DNA from: Pedobacter frigidisoli
GTDB lineage: Bacteria; Bacteroidota; Bacteroidia; Sphingobacteriales; Sphingobacteriaceae
Reading direction: 5' to 3'
DNA length: 64,000 nucleotides
NCBI RefSeq assembly: GCF_004331675.1
Contig: NZ_SJSN01000010.1
Location: 1-64,000 of the forward strand
Positions 16,462 through 25,312 of the stretch are shown here, piece after piece (the stretch's first letter is position 1; each line of letters opens with the position of its first letter). The translations under genes and the position numbers were made by a program. The notes under the pieces are model-generated. The model was not told the origin of the DNA. It made no database searches and saw nothing but the letters and a program-made list of their open reading frames with translations.

Positions 16462-18543
16462 ATGAAAAAGCCCTTATTTATTTTGCTTTTCTTCTTTTAC
16501 TCGGCCATTACATCTGCCCAGTCTTTTACACTGAAATCTGTCCTAAGTTATCCATTTCCCACGCAATTGGTTGCTTCGCCAATGGGTTCTAAAATTGCAT
16601 GGGCAGCAAATGAGCAAGGAAAACGAAATATTTACATTGCCGAAGCCCCATATTTTAAGGAAGTAAAGCTTACTAATTATACCGAAGACGATGGACAGGA
16701 ATTAACAAGTCTTTCTATTTCTGCAGATGGAAAATGGATTGTTTTTGTAAAGGGTGGAGATCATGGCGGTAGGGATGGTGGCCCTGTAAATGCAGGCTCT
16801 TCACCAATTGCCCCCAAAGTGCAAGTATTTTCAATTCCTTATACAGGTGGAAATATCAATACATTAGGCGAGGGAGATAATCCTACGATATCTCCAAATA
16901 ATACTGAGGTTTTATTTGCAATTGCTGGCCAAGTAAAATCTGTTGCTATCGATGGTTCTTCGCCAGTTAAAAATCTTTTCTTTGCAAAAGGAATCACCTC
17001 GAGTTATAAGTGGTCGCCCGATGGTAAGCAAATCGCTTTTGTAAGTAACCGAACAGACCATTCATTTATTGGTATTTACACTGATCAAAAATCTCCCATT
17101 CAATGGTTAATGGCATCATTTTCTAAAGATAATTCACCCGTTTGGTCTCCAGATGGAAAGGAATTGGCATTTATTAGAACACCAGGAGTTGGTGGAGAAA
17201 TAGATTCGGTTTTATCCAAAAAACATCAACCTTGGGCAATATGGAAAGTGGATGTAACAAGTGGAATGGGCAAGCAGATTTGGAAAGCACCCGAAACCAT
17301 CCGCGGCTCTTATCCATCAATCGACGGCGGTGCAAACCTCAATTGGGGCGATGGAAAAATTATATTTAGCTCTTATGAAGACGGCTGGCCACATTTATAT
17401 TCTATGAATACCGATGGATCAAAGAAAGTATTACTTACCCCAGGCAATTTCGCCGTAGAAAATGTAAGGCTAAGTAACGACAAAAAAACATTGGTATTCG
17501 CTGCCAATTCTGGCACTGATAGCGATGATCTCGATCGACGGCACATTTATAAAGTTGCTGTAAATAAGGCTAATATGCAAGCTTTAACTTCTGGAAAAGG
17601 GATTGAGGCTTATCCAATTATTTCTGGAGATAACAGTACATTCTATTGTTTGAGTTCTACTGCAGAAAGACCGCTTTTGCCAGCAGTTCTTGGGCCTAAT
17701 AAAATCATTAAATTGATTGGTGAAGAGCTTATCCCCAATGATTTTCCGATTAAAGAAATGGTTATTCCTCAACATGTAAGCTTTATGGCAGCTGATGGAA
17801 ATACAGTTTACGGTCAGTTATTTTCGCCAAAAAAAGCTCGACAAAACCACCCCGCAATAGTTTATGTTCATGGTGGACCACAAAGGCAGATGTTTTTGGG
17901 TTGGAACCCGATGGATTATTATTCTATTGATTATGCATTAAATCAATACTTGGTTAACTTAGGATTTACGGTTTTGTCCGTTAATTACCGTTTAGGTTTG
18001 GGCTATGGCTACGATTTTCACAAACCCTTAAATGCAGGCGCACAGGGTGCTTCAGAGTATCAGGATATTAAGGCCGCGGGAGAATGGTTGGCCAAACAGC
18101 CAAATATCGACGGCAAAAGAATCGGAATTTATGGCGGTTCTTACGGTGGTTACTTAACCGCACTTGCATTAGGTAGAAATTCGAAATTATTTGCTGCGGG
18201 AGTAGATATTCATGGCGTAAACAATCGATTCAGCAATAATGCAAGCGAAGGAAAGGCTCCTGCACCAGATGCAGAATTGGCTGCAAAAATTGCTGCAGAC
18301 TCATCACCTATTACCTACATCAACACCTGGACTTCGCCTACGCTGATTATCCATGCAGATGATGATCGAAATGTGGCTTTTAGCCAAAGTGTAGATCTAG
18401 TTAAACGTTTTGAGGATAAGAAATTTGAGTTTGAGTTTTTGGCAATTCCCGATGATACACACCATTGGATGAAATTCTCCAATGGCTTAAACGTGAGTGA
18501 AGCAACAGCAGAATTTTTGAACCGCAAGTTAAATGGGAAATAA
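16462..18543 (+). CDS. S9-family serine peptidase (dipeptidyl/acylaminoacyl-peptidase type)
   Basis: A 693-residue secreted or periplasmic peptidase: signal peptide about 1-19, a beta-propeller of WD40-like/PD40 blades (repeated SPDGKQIAFVS, SPDGKELAFIR) to about residue 440, then an alpha/beta-hydrolase domain. The nucleophile Ser560 is in YGGSYGGY, the likely acid Asp635 in HADDDRNV and the likely base His667 or His668 in DDTHHW. It releases short peptides from N-termini. It sits 84 bp after the SusD stop, beyond a terminator, but the pairing with SusCD suggests use of imported peptides. Confidence 0.92.
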   Translation: MKKPLFILLFFFYSAITSAQSFTLKSVLSYPFPTQLVASPMGSKIAWAANEQGKRNIYIAEAPYFKEVKLTNYTEDDGQELTSLSISADGKWIVFVKGGDHGGRDGGPVNAGSSPIAPKVQVFSIPYTGGNINTLGEGDNPTISPNNTEVLFAIAGQVKSVAIDGSSPVKNLFFAKGITSSYKWSPDGKQIAFVSNRTDHSFIGIYTDQKSPIQWLMASFSKDNSPVWSPDGKELAFIRTPGVGGEIDSVLSKKHQPWAIWKVDVTSGMGKQIWKAPETIRGSYPSIDGGANLNWGDGKIIFSSYEDGWPHLYSMNTDGSKKVLLTPGNFAVENVRLSNDKKTLVFAANSGTDSDDLDRRHIYKVAVNKANMQALTSGKGIEAYPIISGDNSTFYCLSSTAERPLLPAVLGPNKIIKLIGEELIPNDFPIKEMVIPQHVSFMAADGNTVYGQLFSPKKARQNHPAIVYVHGGPQRQMFLGWNPMDYYSIDYALNQYLVNLGFTVLSVNYRLGLGYGYDFHKPLNAGAQGASEYQDIKAAGEWLAKQPNIDGKRIGIYGGSYGGYLTALALGRNSKLFAAGVDIHGVNNRFSNNASEGKAPAPDAELAAKIAADSSPITYINTWTSPTLIIHADDDRNVAFSQSVDLVKRFEDKKFEFEFLAIPDDTHHWMKFSNGLNVSEATAEFLNRKLNGK

Positions 18544-18613
18544 AGGCTACTGTTGATTTTTTGCAAAGCAAGGACAGTGCTAATTTTAAGATTTGTTCTT
18601 TCTTTCCGCTGTA

Positions 18614-18636
18614 TCCCCGAAGAAAAATCGGGGGAT
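18614..18636. repeat. Hairpin of a dispersed CCCCGA/TCGGGG type
   Basis: ATCCCCGA pairs with TCGGGGGAT across an A-rich loop, flanked by CCGCTGT and GCCGCTGCAAT. It lies in the 217-bp convergent gap between the S9 peptidase and the ABC binding-protein gene, where I see nothing else coding. It may help end both transcripts. Confidence 0.5.
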
Positions 18637-18760
18637 GCCGCTGCAATAAGGTTTAGCAACCTAATTCCGGCAAATAACTCAGACTAAAACAAATCATATA
18701 TCCCCCCAATAGACAAAGCAAACTTATGTGTTCTTTTATTCCTTTTGTGGTCAATTTAAA

Positions 18761-20395
18761 CTAGTTTTTCTTTATTTTTTTAAGTGTCATTAAACTCAGC
18801 GGATTAAAAGCATAGCCACTAATGTTATTTTGGAGCATCACCACCGATTGATCATAAAACAACGGAACAACCGGAGAGTAATCCATTACCATTTGGTCCA
18901 TTTTACGGTAAAGCTCAAATCGTTTTTCGTTATCGGGTTCATAATAGCTTTGCTCAAACAATTGATCAAATTCCTTATTGTAAAAGGCAGTATAATTTGG
19001 TCCGTATGGAACCTTGTTTTTGGTATAGAACATGGAAAGAAAATTCTCTCCATCAGCGTAATCAGCTAGCCACGATCCACGAAAGAAATTCACATTGTTC
19101 TTCGACATTAAATCCCGTAAACTCGAACTCGGACTAACGTCAATTTTGGTTTTAATTCCAACCGCAGTAAGTTCACCCTGGATAAACTCAATCAAATCCT
19201 TGTAAGTTGTGGTGGTATTTAGTGTTATTTCAGGTAAATCCTTTCCCTCCGGAAATCCCGCTTCGGCCAGTAATTTAGCTGCTTTGGTAGGGTTATAAGC
19301 ATATCCATGAACGGCTAAGCTATCAAAGCCGGGCATTCCTTTAGGTATAAACCCCGATGTAGCCGCTATGCCGATACCGTTTCTTAAATATTTAATCAGC
19401 TTATCCCTATCAATAGAATAGTTGATGGCCTGCCTAATTTTTTTAATTCTCAAAGGCGAATTCTTTACAATGGCTAAGCTACTATCCACCAAAATCCCAA
19501 CATATTCTGTACATAAATACGGGCTTTTTGTCAAGGTAAATTTCCCTTTATACTTCGAACTCATCTTGCCGCTTTTAGTCAAGATATCATCGCGGTAACT
19601 GCCATCAACATTATAGTAAAAGTCGAGATCCTTTTTTAAGAAACTCATAAATCCACTTTGTTTATCGGTGATGAAAGTTGCCTTAACAGCATCCAAGTAA
19701 GGAAGCTGAATGCCTTTTTCATCTTTTTCAAAATAACGATCATTTTTTAGCAACACCAAAATCTCGCCCTCTTTCCAATATTTAAACTGGAATGGCCCTG
19801 TCCCAACTGGGTGACTTCTAAAATCCTTGCCATAATGCTCCACCACTTCTTTGGGTACAACAGAGCAATATTGTGTGGTAAGCAAACTCATAAAAGGCGG
19901 GAAAGGTCGAACGAGTTTGATTTGGAAAGTAGAATCATTTATCGCTATAAAATTCTCTTGATCTTTTACCTTATCACTAAAAATCCATCCACCAGAAGAG
20001 GCAACTTTTGGATCGATTAAGCGATAAAAACTATAAGCAAAATCACTGGCTACAACTTTCCTACCCTTACCATTCTTAAATATAGGATCATCGTGAAAAT
20101 AAACATCACTTCGAAGATTGAACGTGTAGGTAAGTGCATCATCAGAAACCTGCCAAGTTTTTGCAATACAAGGAATGGTTTGCAGCGAAGAATCAATTTG
20201 TACCAAGCCATTGAAAATCTGGTTGGTCATCCAAATGGCATTTTGGTTTCGGGCAAAAGCAGGATCGATAGAGGTTAAACCTTGATCGAGGTTGATATTA
20301 AAAACCTTTTTGTTCTTATTATCGGCACTTTCCTTGCAAGAGAAGATTAGGGCACAGCAAAAAATCCAAAATATATATTTAAATGAGCCTCGCAT
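18761..20395 (-). CDS. ABC-type peptide-binding lipoprotein (solute-binding family 5)
   Basis: A 544-residue lipoprotein with signal peptide and lipobox Cys near residue 20 (ALIFSCKE). The family-5 fold is clear: LDQGLTSIDPAFARNQNAIW at the N-terminus, YTFNLRSDVYFHDDPIFKNG with ASDFAYSFYRLIDP, PVGTGPFQFKYWKEGEILVL, RQAINYSIDRDKLI and MSKNNVNFFRGSWLADYADGENF. It binds oligopeptides or a related ligand outside the inner membrane. No permease or ATPase gene is adjacent, so it is an orphan here. It is divergent from the 20436 gene, with 40 bp between the start codons. Confidence 0.88.
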   Translation of the reverse strand: MRGSFKYIFWIFCCALIFSCKESADNKNKKVFNINLDQGLTSIDPAFARNQNAIWMTNQIFNGLVQIDSSLQTIPCIAKTWQVSDDALTYTFNLRSDVYFHDDPIFKNGKGRKVVASDFAYSFYRLIDPKVASSGGWIFSDKVKDQENFIAINDSTFQIKLVRPFPPFMSLLTTQYCSVVPKEVVEHYGKDFRSHPVGTGPFQFKYWKEGEILVLLKNDRYFEKDEKGIQLPYLDAVKATFITDKQSGFMSFLKKDLDFYYNVDGSYRDDILTKSGKMSSKYKGKFTLTKSPYLCTEYVGILVDSSLAIVKNSPLRIKKIRQAINYSIDRDKLIKYLRNGIGIAATSGFIPKGMPGFDSLAVHGYAYNPTKAAKLLAEAGFPEGKDLPEITLNTTTTYKDLIEFIQGELTAVGIKTKIDVSPSSSLRDLMSKNNVNFFRGSWLADYADGENFLSMFYTKNKVPYGPNYTAFYNKEFDQLFEQSYYEPDNEKRFELYRKMDQMVMDYSPVVPLFYDQSVVMLQNNISGYAFNPLSLMTLKKIKKN

Positions 20396-20409
20396 GAGTT
20401 AAGGAATGT

Positions 20410-20417
20410 TATTTTTG
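20410..20417 (+). promoter_or_regulatory. -7 promoter element (TATTTTTG) that decides the downstream start codon
   Basis: TATTTTTG matches TAnnTTTG. Transcription would then begin near 20422-20425, which rules out the upstream in-frame ATG at 20406 and favours ATG 20436 (or 20442). No clear TTG -33 box is seen. Confidence 0.5.
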
Positions 20418-20435
20418 CACAAATTAATAAATTTA

Positions 20436-20894
20436 ATGCAAATGTCTTTTTTAAACGATTTATTTATTGGCCTCGATGCCGCTAAACAGGAAGAATTACA
20501 AGAACGTTTAGATTTAGTAGAACACAAAATTAAGTTTATGGATAAAATGCCAGTAGCTTGTTTGGATACTAACAATAATCCAAGTTATTTTCTTTCAGAA
20601 GAAATTGCTTTAGCAGGCGGTAGGTTAGAAACCGACGTTTTAGGTGCAGCATTTATCATTTATTATGAACCAGAAAAAACCTTGACAGATTTAATGAGGG
20701 AAGTTCCAGCTGTTTTAAGTGCAGACTGGCAAGCGGTAAAAAATAATCGAATTATCTTATTGAATGATGATATAACCCGAGAGCGATCGGCAGAAAGTGC
20801 AGTTGCCCTCATTGAGGATGTTGCGGAAATGCTACATCCTGGTTCATTTATTTTTGGCCACGAGGGTGATAAATGGATTAGATTTGGAGTATAA
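20436..20894 (+). CDS. Cytosolic protein resembling the C-terminal lobe of BtuF-like binding proteins
   Basis: A 152-residue protein with no signal peptide. MPVACLDTNNNPSYFLSEE and then EIALAGGRLETD, DWQAVKNNRIILLNDD and LIEDVAEMLHPGSF line up with the C-lobe pattern of cobalamin/iron-siderophore binding proteins (family: W..L.AVKNGRVY..D...; LAE.LHPE.F). Without export or the N-terminal lobe it cannot be a normal transporter receptor; a cytosolic ligand-binding or structural role is possible. The start was set at 20436 because a -7 element covers the earlier ATG. A role with the neighbouring DUF2891 gene is unknown. Confidence 0.55.
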   Translation: MQMSFLNDLFIGLDAAKQEELQERLDLVEHKIKFMDKMPVACLDTNNNPSYFLSEEIALAGGRLETDVLGAAFIIYYEPEKTLTDLMREVPAVLSADWQAVKNNRIILLNDDITRERSAESAVALIEDVAEMLHPGSFIFGHEGDKWIRFGV

Positions 20895-20981
20895 AAAAAA
20901 ATGGATGATGGACAATCGTTCCTGAAAACATTCATCAGTTCTAGGTTGATCAGTATCATAAATTCTCAAATTCATTTAACC

Positions 20982-22055
20982 ATGAAAAAAATCTTTGCTG
21001 TAAGCGTTCTTGTCCTATCATTTCTTATTTCAAATGCCCAGGTTGTACCAACATTAACAGCTGATGTTGCTGAAAAACTTTCCAAAATGCCTTTAGGTTG
21101 TATAGGTCAGGAGTTCCCAAACAAAACCTCGCATGTGGTAAATACTGCCGTTGATGGTCGATTGTTGCCCAGCGAATTGCATCCTGCTTTTTTTGGTTGT
21201 TTAGATTGGCACAGCTCGGTTCATGGCCATTGGATGCTTTTAAGGTTGTTGAAAACTGTTCCAGATCTTAAAAATAAGGCAGAAATTATTGCTCAATTGA
21301 ATAAAACCCTTATGCCAGAAAATATGAGGGCAGAGGCGGAATATTTCACAAAATATCAGGTAGCCAATACTTATGAACGCACTTACGGTTGGGCCTGGTT
21401 GTTAAAATTAGATCAAGAACTTTACACTTGGGATAATCCTGATGCTAAAAAGTGGTATGCTGCCATGCAACCCCTGACACAGCAGATCCTAAAGCTTTGG
21501 AAAGCCTATTTGCCGAAACAAACTTACCCGAATAGAACTGGTGTACATCCAAATACTGCATTTGGGTTAGTTTTTGCATTAGATTGGGCAAGAACTTTCA
21601 AAGATGTTGCTTTCGAGAATCAAATTGACGATAAGGCGAAGGAATTTTATTTAAGCAATACCCAGACGCCAGCTTATTTAGAGCCCGATGGATCAGATTT
21701 CTTTTCTCCTAGCTTAGAAATAGCAGATTTAATGCGAAGGGTTTTGCCCAATAAAACCTTTGTGAATTGGCTAAATAAATTTTACGAAAAGAGAAGTATA
21801 GATCGGATTAGTGATTTGCCAATCATCAGCGATATTAATGATTATCAAGGTGTTCACCTTGTTGGTTTATCATTTACAAGAGCTTGGTGTATGAAAGGAA
21901 TAGCAAACGAATTGCCTGCTGGCCATAAGTGGAAGAAACATTTTGAAATAACCGCAGATAAATTTTTATCGAATGCATTGCCTTTGGTGTTTGCAGGTAA
22001 TTACGGTGGAGATCATTGGTTAGCCTCTTTTGCAGTTTATGCATTAGAAAAATAA
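20982..22055 (+). CDS. DUF2891 family secreted protein
   Basis: A 357-residue protein. The ATG at 20982 gives a proper signal peptide (MKKIFAVSVLVLSFLISNAQ), so the longer frame from 20901 is rejected. The body shows the DUF2891 landmarks CIGQEFPNKTSHV, LHPAFFGCLDWHSSVHGHW, YGWAWLLKLDQEL, GVHPNTAFGLVFALDWAR and YLEPDGSDFFSPSLEIADLM, and ends NYGGDHWLASFAVYAL. The fold is probably an alpha/alpha toroid like that of glycan-processing enzymes; its reaction is unknown to me. It lies 87 bp after the previous gene and ends at a bidirectional hairpin. Confidence 0.85.
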   Translation: MKKIFAVSVLVLSFLISNAQVVPTLTADVAEKLSKMPLGCIGQEFPNKTSHVVNTAVDGRLLPSELHPAFFGCLDWHSSVHGHWMLLRLLKTVPDLKNKAEIIAQLNKTLMPENMRAEAEYFTKYQVANTYERTYGWAWLLKLDQELYTWDNPDAKKWYAAMQPLTQQILKLWKAYLPKQTYPNRTGVHPNTAFGLVFALDWARTFKDVAFENQIDDKAKEFYLSNTQTPAYLEPDGSDFFSPSLEIADLMRRVLPNKTFVNWLNKFYEKRSIDRISDLPIISDINDYQGVHLVGLSFTRAWCMKGIANELPAGHKWKKHFEITADKFLSNALPLVFAGNYGGDHWLASFAVYALEK

Positions 22056-22068
22056 TCGATAGAAAAAC

Positions 22069-22100
22069 AAGGTCGTGGTGAAAAGCTACGACTTTATTTT
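22069..22100. terminator. Hairpin between convergent genes
   Basis: AAGGTCGTGG pairs with CTACGACTTT (one G-T pair) around a GTGAAAAG loop and is followed by TATTTTTAC. It separates the DUF2891 gene from the histidine kinase on the other strand. Confidence 0.7.
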
Positions 22101-22119
22101 TACTTTAGTTTCCTGAGTT

Positions 22120-23871
22120 TTAATCCACAACTGGTAGCGTAAAGCAGAATTTACTGCCTTCGCCAATGGCGCTTTCTACCCAGATTTTCCCGTCTTCAGC
22201 TTCGATAAAATCTTTAGAAATCGCTAGCCCCAAACCAGAGCCTGATTTATTTTGGCCATCGGTAGGAACCTGAAAATACCTGTCGAACAAACGTTTCTGA
22301 TATTTTTCATCGATACCCTTTCCGTAATCCTGAACAGAAAACTGAATGAATTTATCCTTTTGAAAAACATCGATTACCACTTTCGATTTTTCGGAGCTAT
22401 AACGCAAAGCATTCGATAAAAAGTTAACTAAAACCCAGGCGGTTTTCTGAATATCAGCGTTCACTTTCGGTAAGTTAGGGTCGCAGTTTAATTCCAGTTT
22501 AATTGATTTCTGTTCGGACTGAAACTTAACGGCATCAATAGCGTATTGAACAATTTCTTCGGGTTTTGTTAACGCAAAGGTGAGTTTTAAATTTCCGGTT
22601 TCTACCTGAGATAAATCCAATAGTTCGCTTGTGATTTTCAGCAAACGGTCGCTATCTTCTTTAATGTGCGTTAAAAGCTGGCTTTGCTCTTCATTCATGG
22701 CGCCTACACGTGCATCATTTAGCAACTTTAAACTCATTTTTATTGAGGAAAGCGGGGTTTTAAGTTCATGCGAAACGGTGGCGATGAAGTTCGTTTTTGC
22801 TTCATCCAGTTCTTTAAATTGGGTAATGTTTTTTAAGACATAAACACTTCCTGCAGATTTTGAAGAGGTTATTAATGCCTCTTCTGTGGGTTCTTCATAA
22901 TTAGGGATTACGATTTCTCGATGCTCTAAAAGGAAGTAAGACTCCTTATCATCAGCATAAATTTTTAGGGTTTTATCTTCGGTTTCAGGCTTGATAATTC
23001 GTTTTAATAGTTCATTCTTTTTAATCAGTTCGGCAACATTCTGACCGATGATTTTCTCCTCGTCCAAGCTCATCAGCTTTGCTGCTAAATGGTTTAAAAA
23101 CAAAACTTCGCCTTTTTCATTTAACCCGATGATGGCATCCTGCATTTGTGCGATAATGGCTTCGATACGCGATTTTTCAGATTTGATTTTCGATAGATTA
23201 CTATTTTCCCATTCGTTCAATTTAACCACCATGCCGTTAAAGGCATCTGCCAGTTCGGTAAATTCATCATCGTTTTCGAAGTTTAAACGCTGCTTGTAAT
23301 TCTTCCGACTGATGCCCCGAATTGCTGCACTAAATTCTGCCAAAGGATTGGCTACAAAGCCAGGGAAATTAACAATGAAAGTAAACAGAATGATAAAGCT
23401 CAAAGTTGCAGCAATCATGATATACAAATTTGCCCTGCTTGATGCTTGTGTAGCAAGCTCGTTTTTATCATAAATGGCTTTCATATTTAAGCCCTCGATG
23501 TTTCGCAAAGCCAAATGCAAATCTCTAATAACCTGTATATTTACATTGTTTGAGGCTGTGTTTTTCAACTTTAAATAAGCTGATTTAAGTTTTTCTACCT
23601 CCAGCTTTTCTCCCGGCTCGGTAATGTTGTTGGCCTCATTTTTTATGTTGAGTTCAAATATTTCTTCGTTTTGGGCAGAGAATGGAAATTCATCTTCATT
23701 TAATATATTACGCATCTGAGCAACATATTTTAAAGATTTGTAATTGTCTTTCAGGATTACTTTCGATTTATCAGATAGTTCATTCAAAAAGAATAAGGCA
23801 ATCAATCCAAAGGATAAAACGATGATGAAGAGAAACCCGAATCCGAGGCGAAGCTTGGTTTTTATTTTCAT
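22120..23871 (-). CDS. HAMP/PAS sensor histidine kinase of the Kdp locus
   Basis: A 583-residue membrane kinase: TM1 about 11-29, a sensor region to 150, TM2 about 151-170, HAMP about 170-225, PAS about 240-345, HisKA with phospho-acceptor His368 (IATVSHELKTPLSS), N box (NFLSNALRYS), G1/F boxes (DYGKGIDEKYQKRLFDRYF) and G2 (GSGLGLAISKDF). It is the last gene of the minus-strand kdp run and complements the stand-alone KdpD N-terminal half encoded next to it, so the two probably form a split KdpD-type sensor. The partner is likely the sigma-54 regulator at 31681 (inference from gene context). Unlike E. coli KdpD it has only two membrane helices and its own HAMP and PAS domains. Confidence 0.92.
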   Translation of the reverse strand: MKIKTKLRLGFGFLFIIVLSFGLIALFFLNELSDKSKVILKDNYKSLKYVAQMRNILNEDEFPFSAQNEEIFELNIKNEANNITEPGEKLEVEKLKSAYLKLKNTASNNVNIQVIRDLHLALRNIEGLNMKAIYDKNELATQASSRANLYIMIAATLSFIILFTFIVNFPGFVANPLAEFSAAIRGISRKNYKQRLNFENDDEFTELADAFNGMVVKLNEWENSNLSKIKSEKSRIEAIIAQMQDAIIGLNEKGEVLFLNHLAAKLMSLDEEKIIGQNVAELIKKNELLKRIIKPETEDKTLKIYADDKESYFLLEHREIVIPNYEEPTEEALITSSKSAGSVYVLKNITQFKELDEAKTNFIATVSHELKTPLSSIKMSLKLLNDARVGAMNEEQSQLLTHIKEDSDRLLKITSELLDLSQVETGNLKLTFALTKPEEIVQYAIDAVKFQSEQKSIKLELNCDPNLPKVNADIQKTAWVLVNFLSNALRYSSEKSKVVIDVFQKDKFIQFSVQDYGKGIDEKYQKRLFDRYFQVPTDGQNKSGSGLGLAISKDFIEAEDGKIWVESAIGEGSKFCFTLPVVD

Positions 23872-23886
23872 GATGATGATGTTTTA

Positions 23887-24098
23887 TTAACCGCAAAGAA
23901 TGCGAAGTTTTTCGCAAAGGCACGCAAAGCCAGGCGATATAATATATGCACCTTGCGCCATTTTTTGTACTTCACGGTTAAATTCATACTGTAGTTTTTT
24001 CTTTTTTTTGCAAAGGATATGGAGTCTTTCGGAAGGCAAAATTAGGCATTGTACTTTGCGTTCTTTGCGCCTTATCTTTGTGTACTTTGCGGTTAAAC
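23887..24098. repeat. Imperfect palindromic repeat of the TTAACCGCAAAG ... CTTTGCGGTTAA type
   Basis: TTAACCGCAAAGAATGCGAAG at the left end is mirrored by CTTTGCGTTCTTTGCG and CTTTGCGGTTAAA at the right end. Repeats with this wording are common between genes in Bacteroidota. It fills the gap between kdpD and the kinase gene. No open frame. Confidence 0.75.
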
Positions 24099-24099
24099 T

Positions 24100-25221
24100 T
24101 TAAGACAGTATAACCAAATCAATTTCTTTTGCGGCTAAATTACGCAACAGTTGATTAAAAATTGCCGTTCGCATAATTACTTGAAAAATATTTAAATGGG
24201 GCTTACCGATGCAAATGGTGGTGATTTCTTTTTCTGTTGCCATGTTGATAATGCTTTGTGTAACCTGATTGCTTTTAATTTTAATCACTTCTGCGCCTAA
24301 TTCAGTTGCCAGCTTAAAATGATTGATTAAATGTCGCTGTTTATCGAGCTTAATTTTATCTAAACTTTCTGCATCGCTTTGCACATAAAGTACAATCCAC
24401 GGCGAGTGATAATAAGAGGCCAGCCTTGCTGTTTTCCGAATCACAACGCCAGCTGTTTCGGCGTTAGAAGAGATGCATGCAAGAAATCTTTCCGGTCTAA
24501 GCTTTATTGATTTTGGAATTTCCGTTTGGATTTTCCGCTCCACCTGATGAACCACTTCTTTCAGTGCCAGTTCTCGTAATTGCAAAATTTTATCCGATTG
24601 GAAGAAGTTTTCTAAAGCCCTTTCGATTTTACTTTTATCGTAAATTTTTCCCTCTTTCAATCGGGTAACCAATTCATCAGCGGTTAAATCGATGTTGACG
24701 ATTTCATCTGCAAGCTCTAATATTTTGTCTGGGATTCTTTCCGTTACTTTAATGCCTGTGATGTGTTCAATTTCTTCATTGATACTTTCCAGATGCTGAA
24801 TATTTACCGCGGATATTACACTAATTCCTGCCTCCAATAAATCGAAAACATCTTGCCAACGTTTGCCGTTTTTACTTCCCTCTGCGTTGGTATGAGCCAG
24901 TTCATCAACCACAACAATTTCAGGATGACGGTTCAAAATTCCCTGCAAATCCATTTCATCGATTTCCTTACCGCGATAGAAAATATTTTTTCTTGGGATT
25001 AAAGGTAAACCTGCAACCAAAGCTTCGGTTTCGGCTCGTTTGTGGGTTTCTACGTATCCGATACAAACATCAATGCCGTTGCGCAAAAGTGCATGAGATT
25101 CTTGCAACATTCGATAGGTTTTACCCACACCGGCGCTCATCCCAATATAAATTTTGAGCTTGCCTCTCCTCGATTTTTGAATGAGTTCGAGGAACTGTTT
25201 AACCGAATCGTCTTTTATCAT
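24100..25221 (-). CDS. kdpD: KdpD N-terminal half (KdpD domain plus Usp-like domain), stand-alone
   Basis: A 373-residue cytosolic protein equal to the N-terminal part of KdpD. It has the Walker A-like IGMSAGVGKTYRMLQE (about 27-42), VCIGYVETHKRAET, VVVDELAHTNAEGSKNGKRW (Walker B-like, about 100-119) and VNIQHLESINEEIEHITG, followed by a universal-stress-protein-like domain from about 240. The membrane, GAF and kinase domains of classical KdpD are absent and no in-frame continuation is present, so this is a genuinely separate protein, a form known in Bacteroidota. In E. coli this region binds ATP/c-di-AMP and tunes the kinase. Here it would act on the separate kinase at 22120. Confidence 0.92.
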   Translation of the reverse strand: MIKDDSVKQFLELIQKSRRGKLKIYIGMSAGVGKTYRMLQESHALLRNGIDVCIGYVETHKRAETEALVAGLPLIPRKNIFYRGKEIDEMDLQGILNRHPEIVVVDELAHTNAEGSKNGKRWQDVFDLLEAGISVISAVNIQHLESINEEIEHITGIKVTERIPDKILELADEIVNIDLTADELVTRLKEGKIYDKSKIERALENFFQSDKILQLRELALKEVVHQVERKIQTEIPKSIKLRPERFLACISSNAETAGVVIRKTARLASYYHSPWIVLYVQSDAESLDKIKLDKQRHLINHFKLATELGAEVIKIKSNQVTQSIINMATEKEITTICIGKPHLNIFQVIMRTAIFNQLLRNLAAKEIDLVILS

Positions 25222-25312
25222 TTATGTAAAATGTAAAGGTGTAAGATGGAAGATGTAGTTTGGACGATGGAACTTCTCTCTTCATCCATTTTACATCTTC
25301 CCTCTTCCATCC
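25222..25312. repeat. Palindromic intergenic repeat (GTAAGATGGAAGATG type), copy 2
   Basis: GTGTAAGATGGAAGATG on one side faces CATTTTACATCTTCCCTCTTCCAT on the other. It belongs to the same family as 8740-8893 and 29357-29425 and occupies the gap between kdpD and the porin gene. Confidence 0.6.

Noticed and set aside
20406..20435. Earlier ATG for the BtuF-like gene
   Set aside because: A TATTTTTG promoter element overlaps this start, so the mRNA would begin after it.
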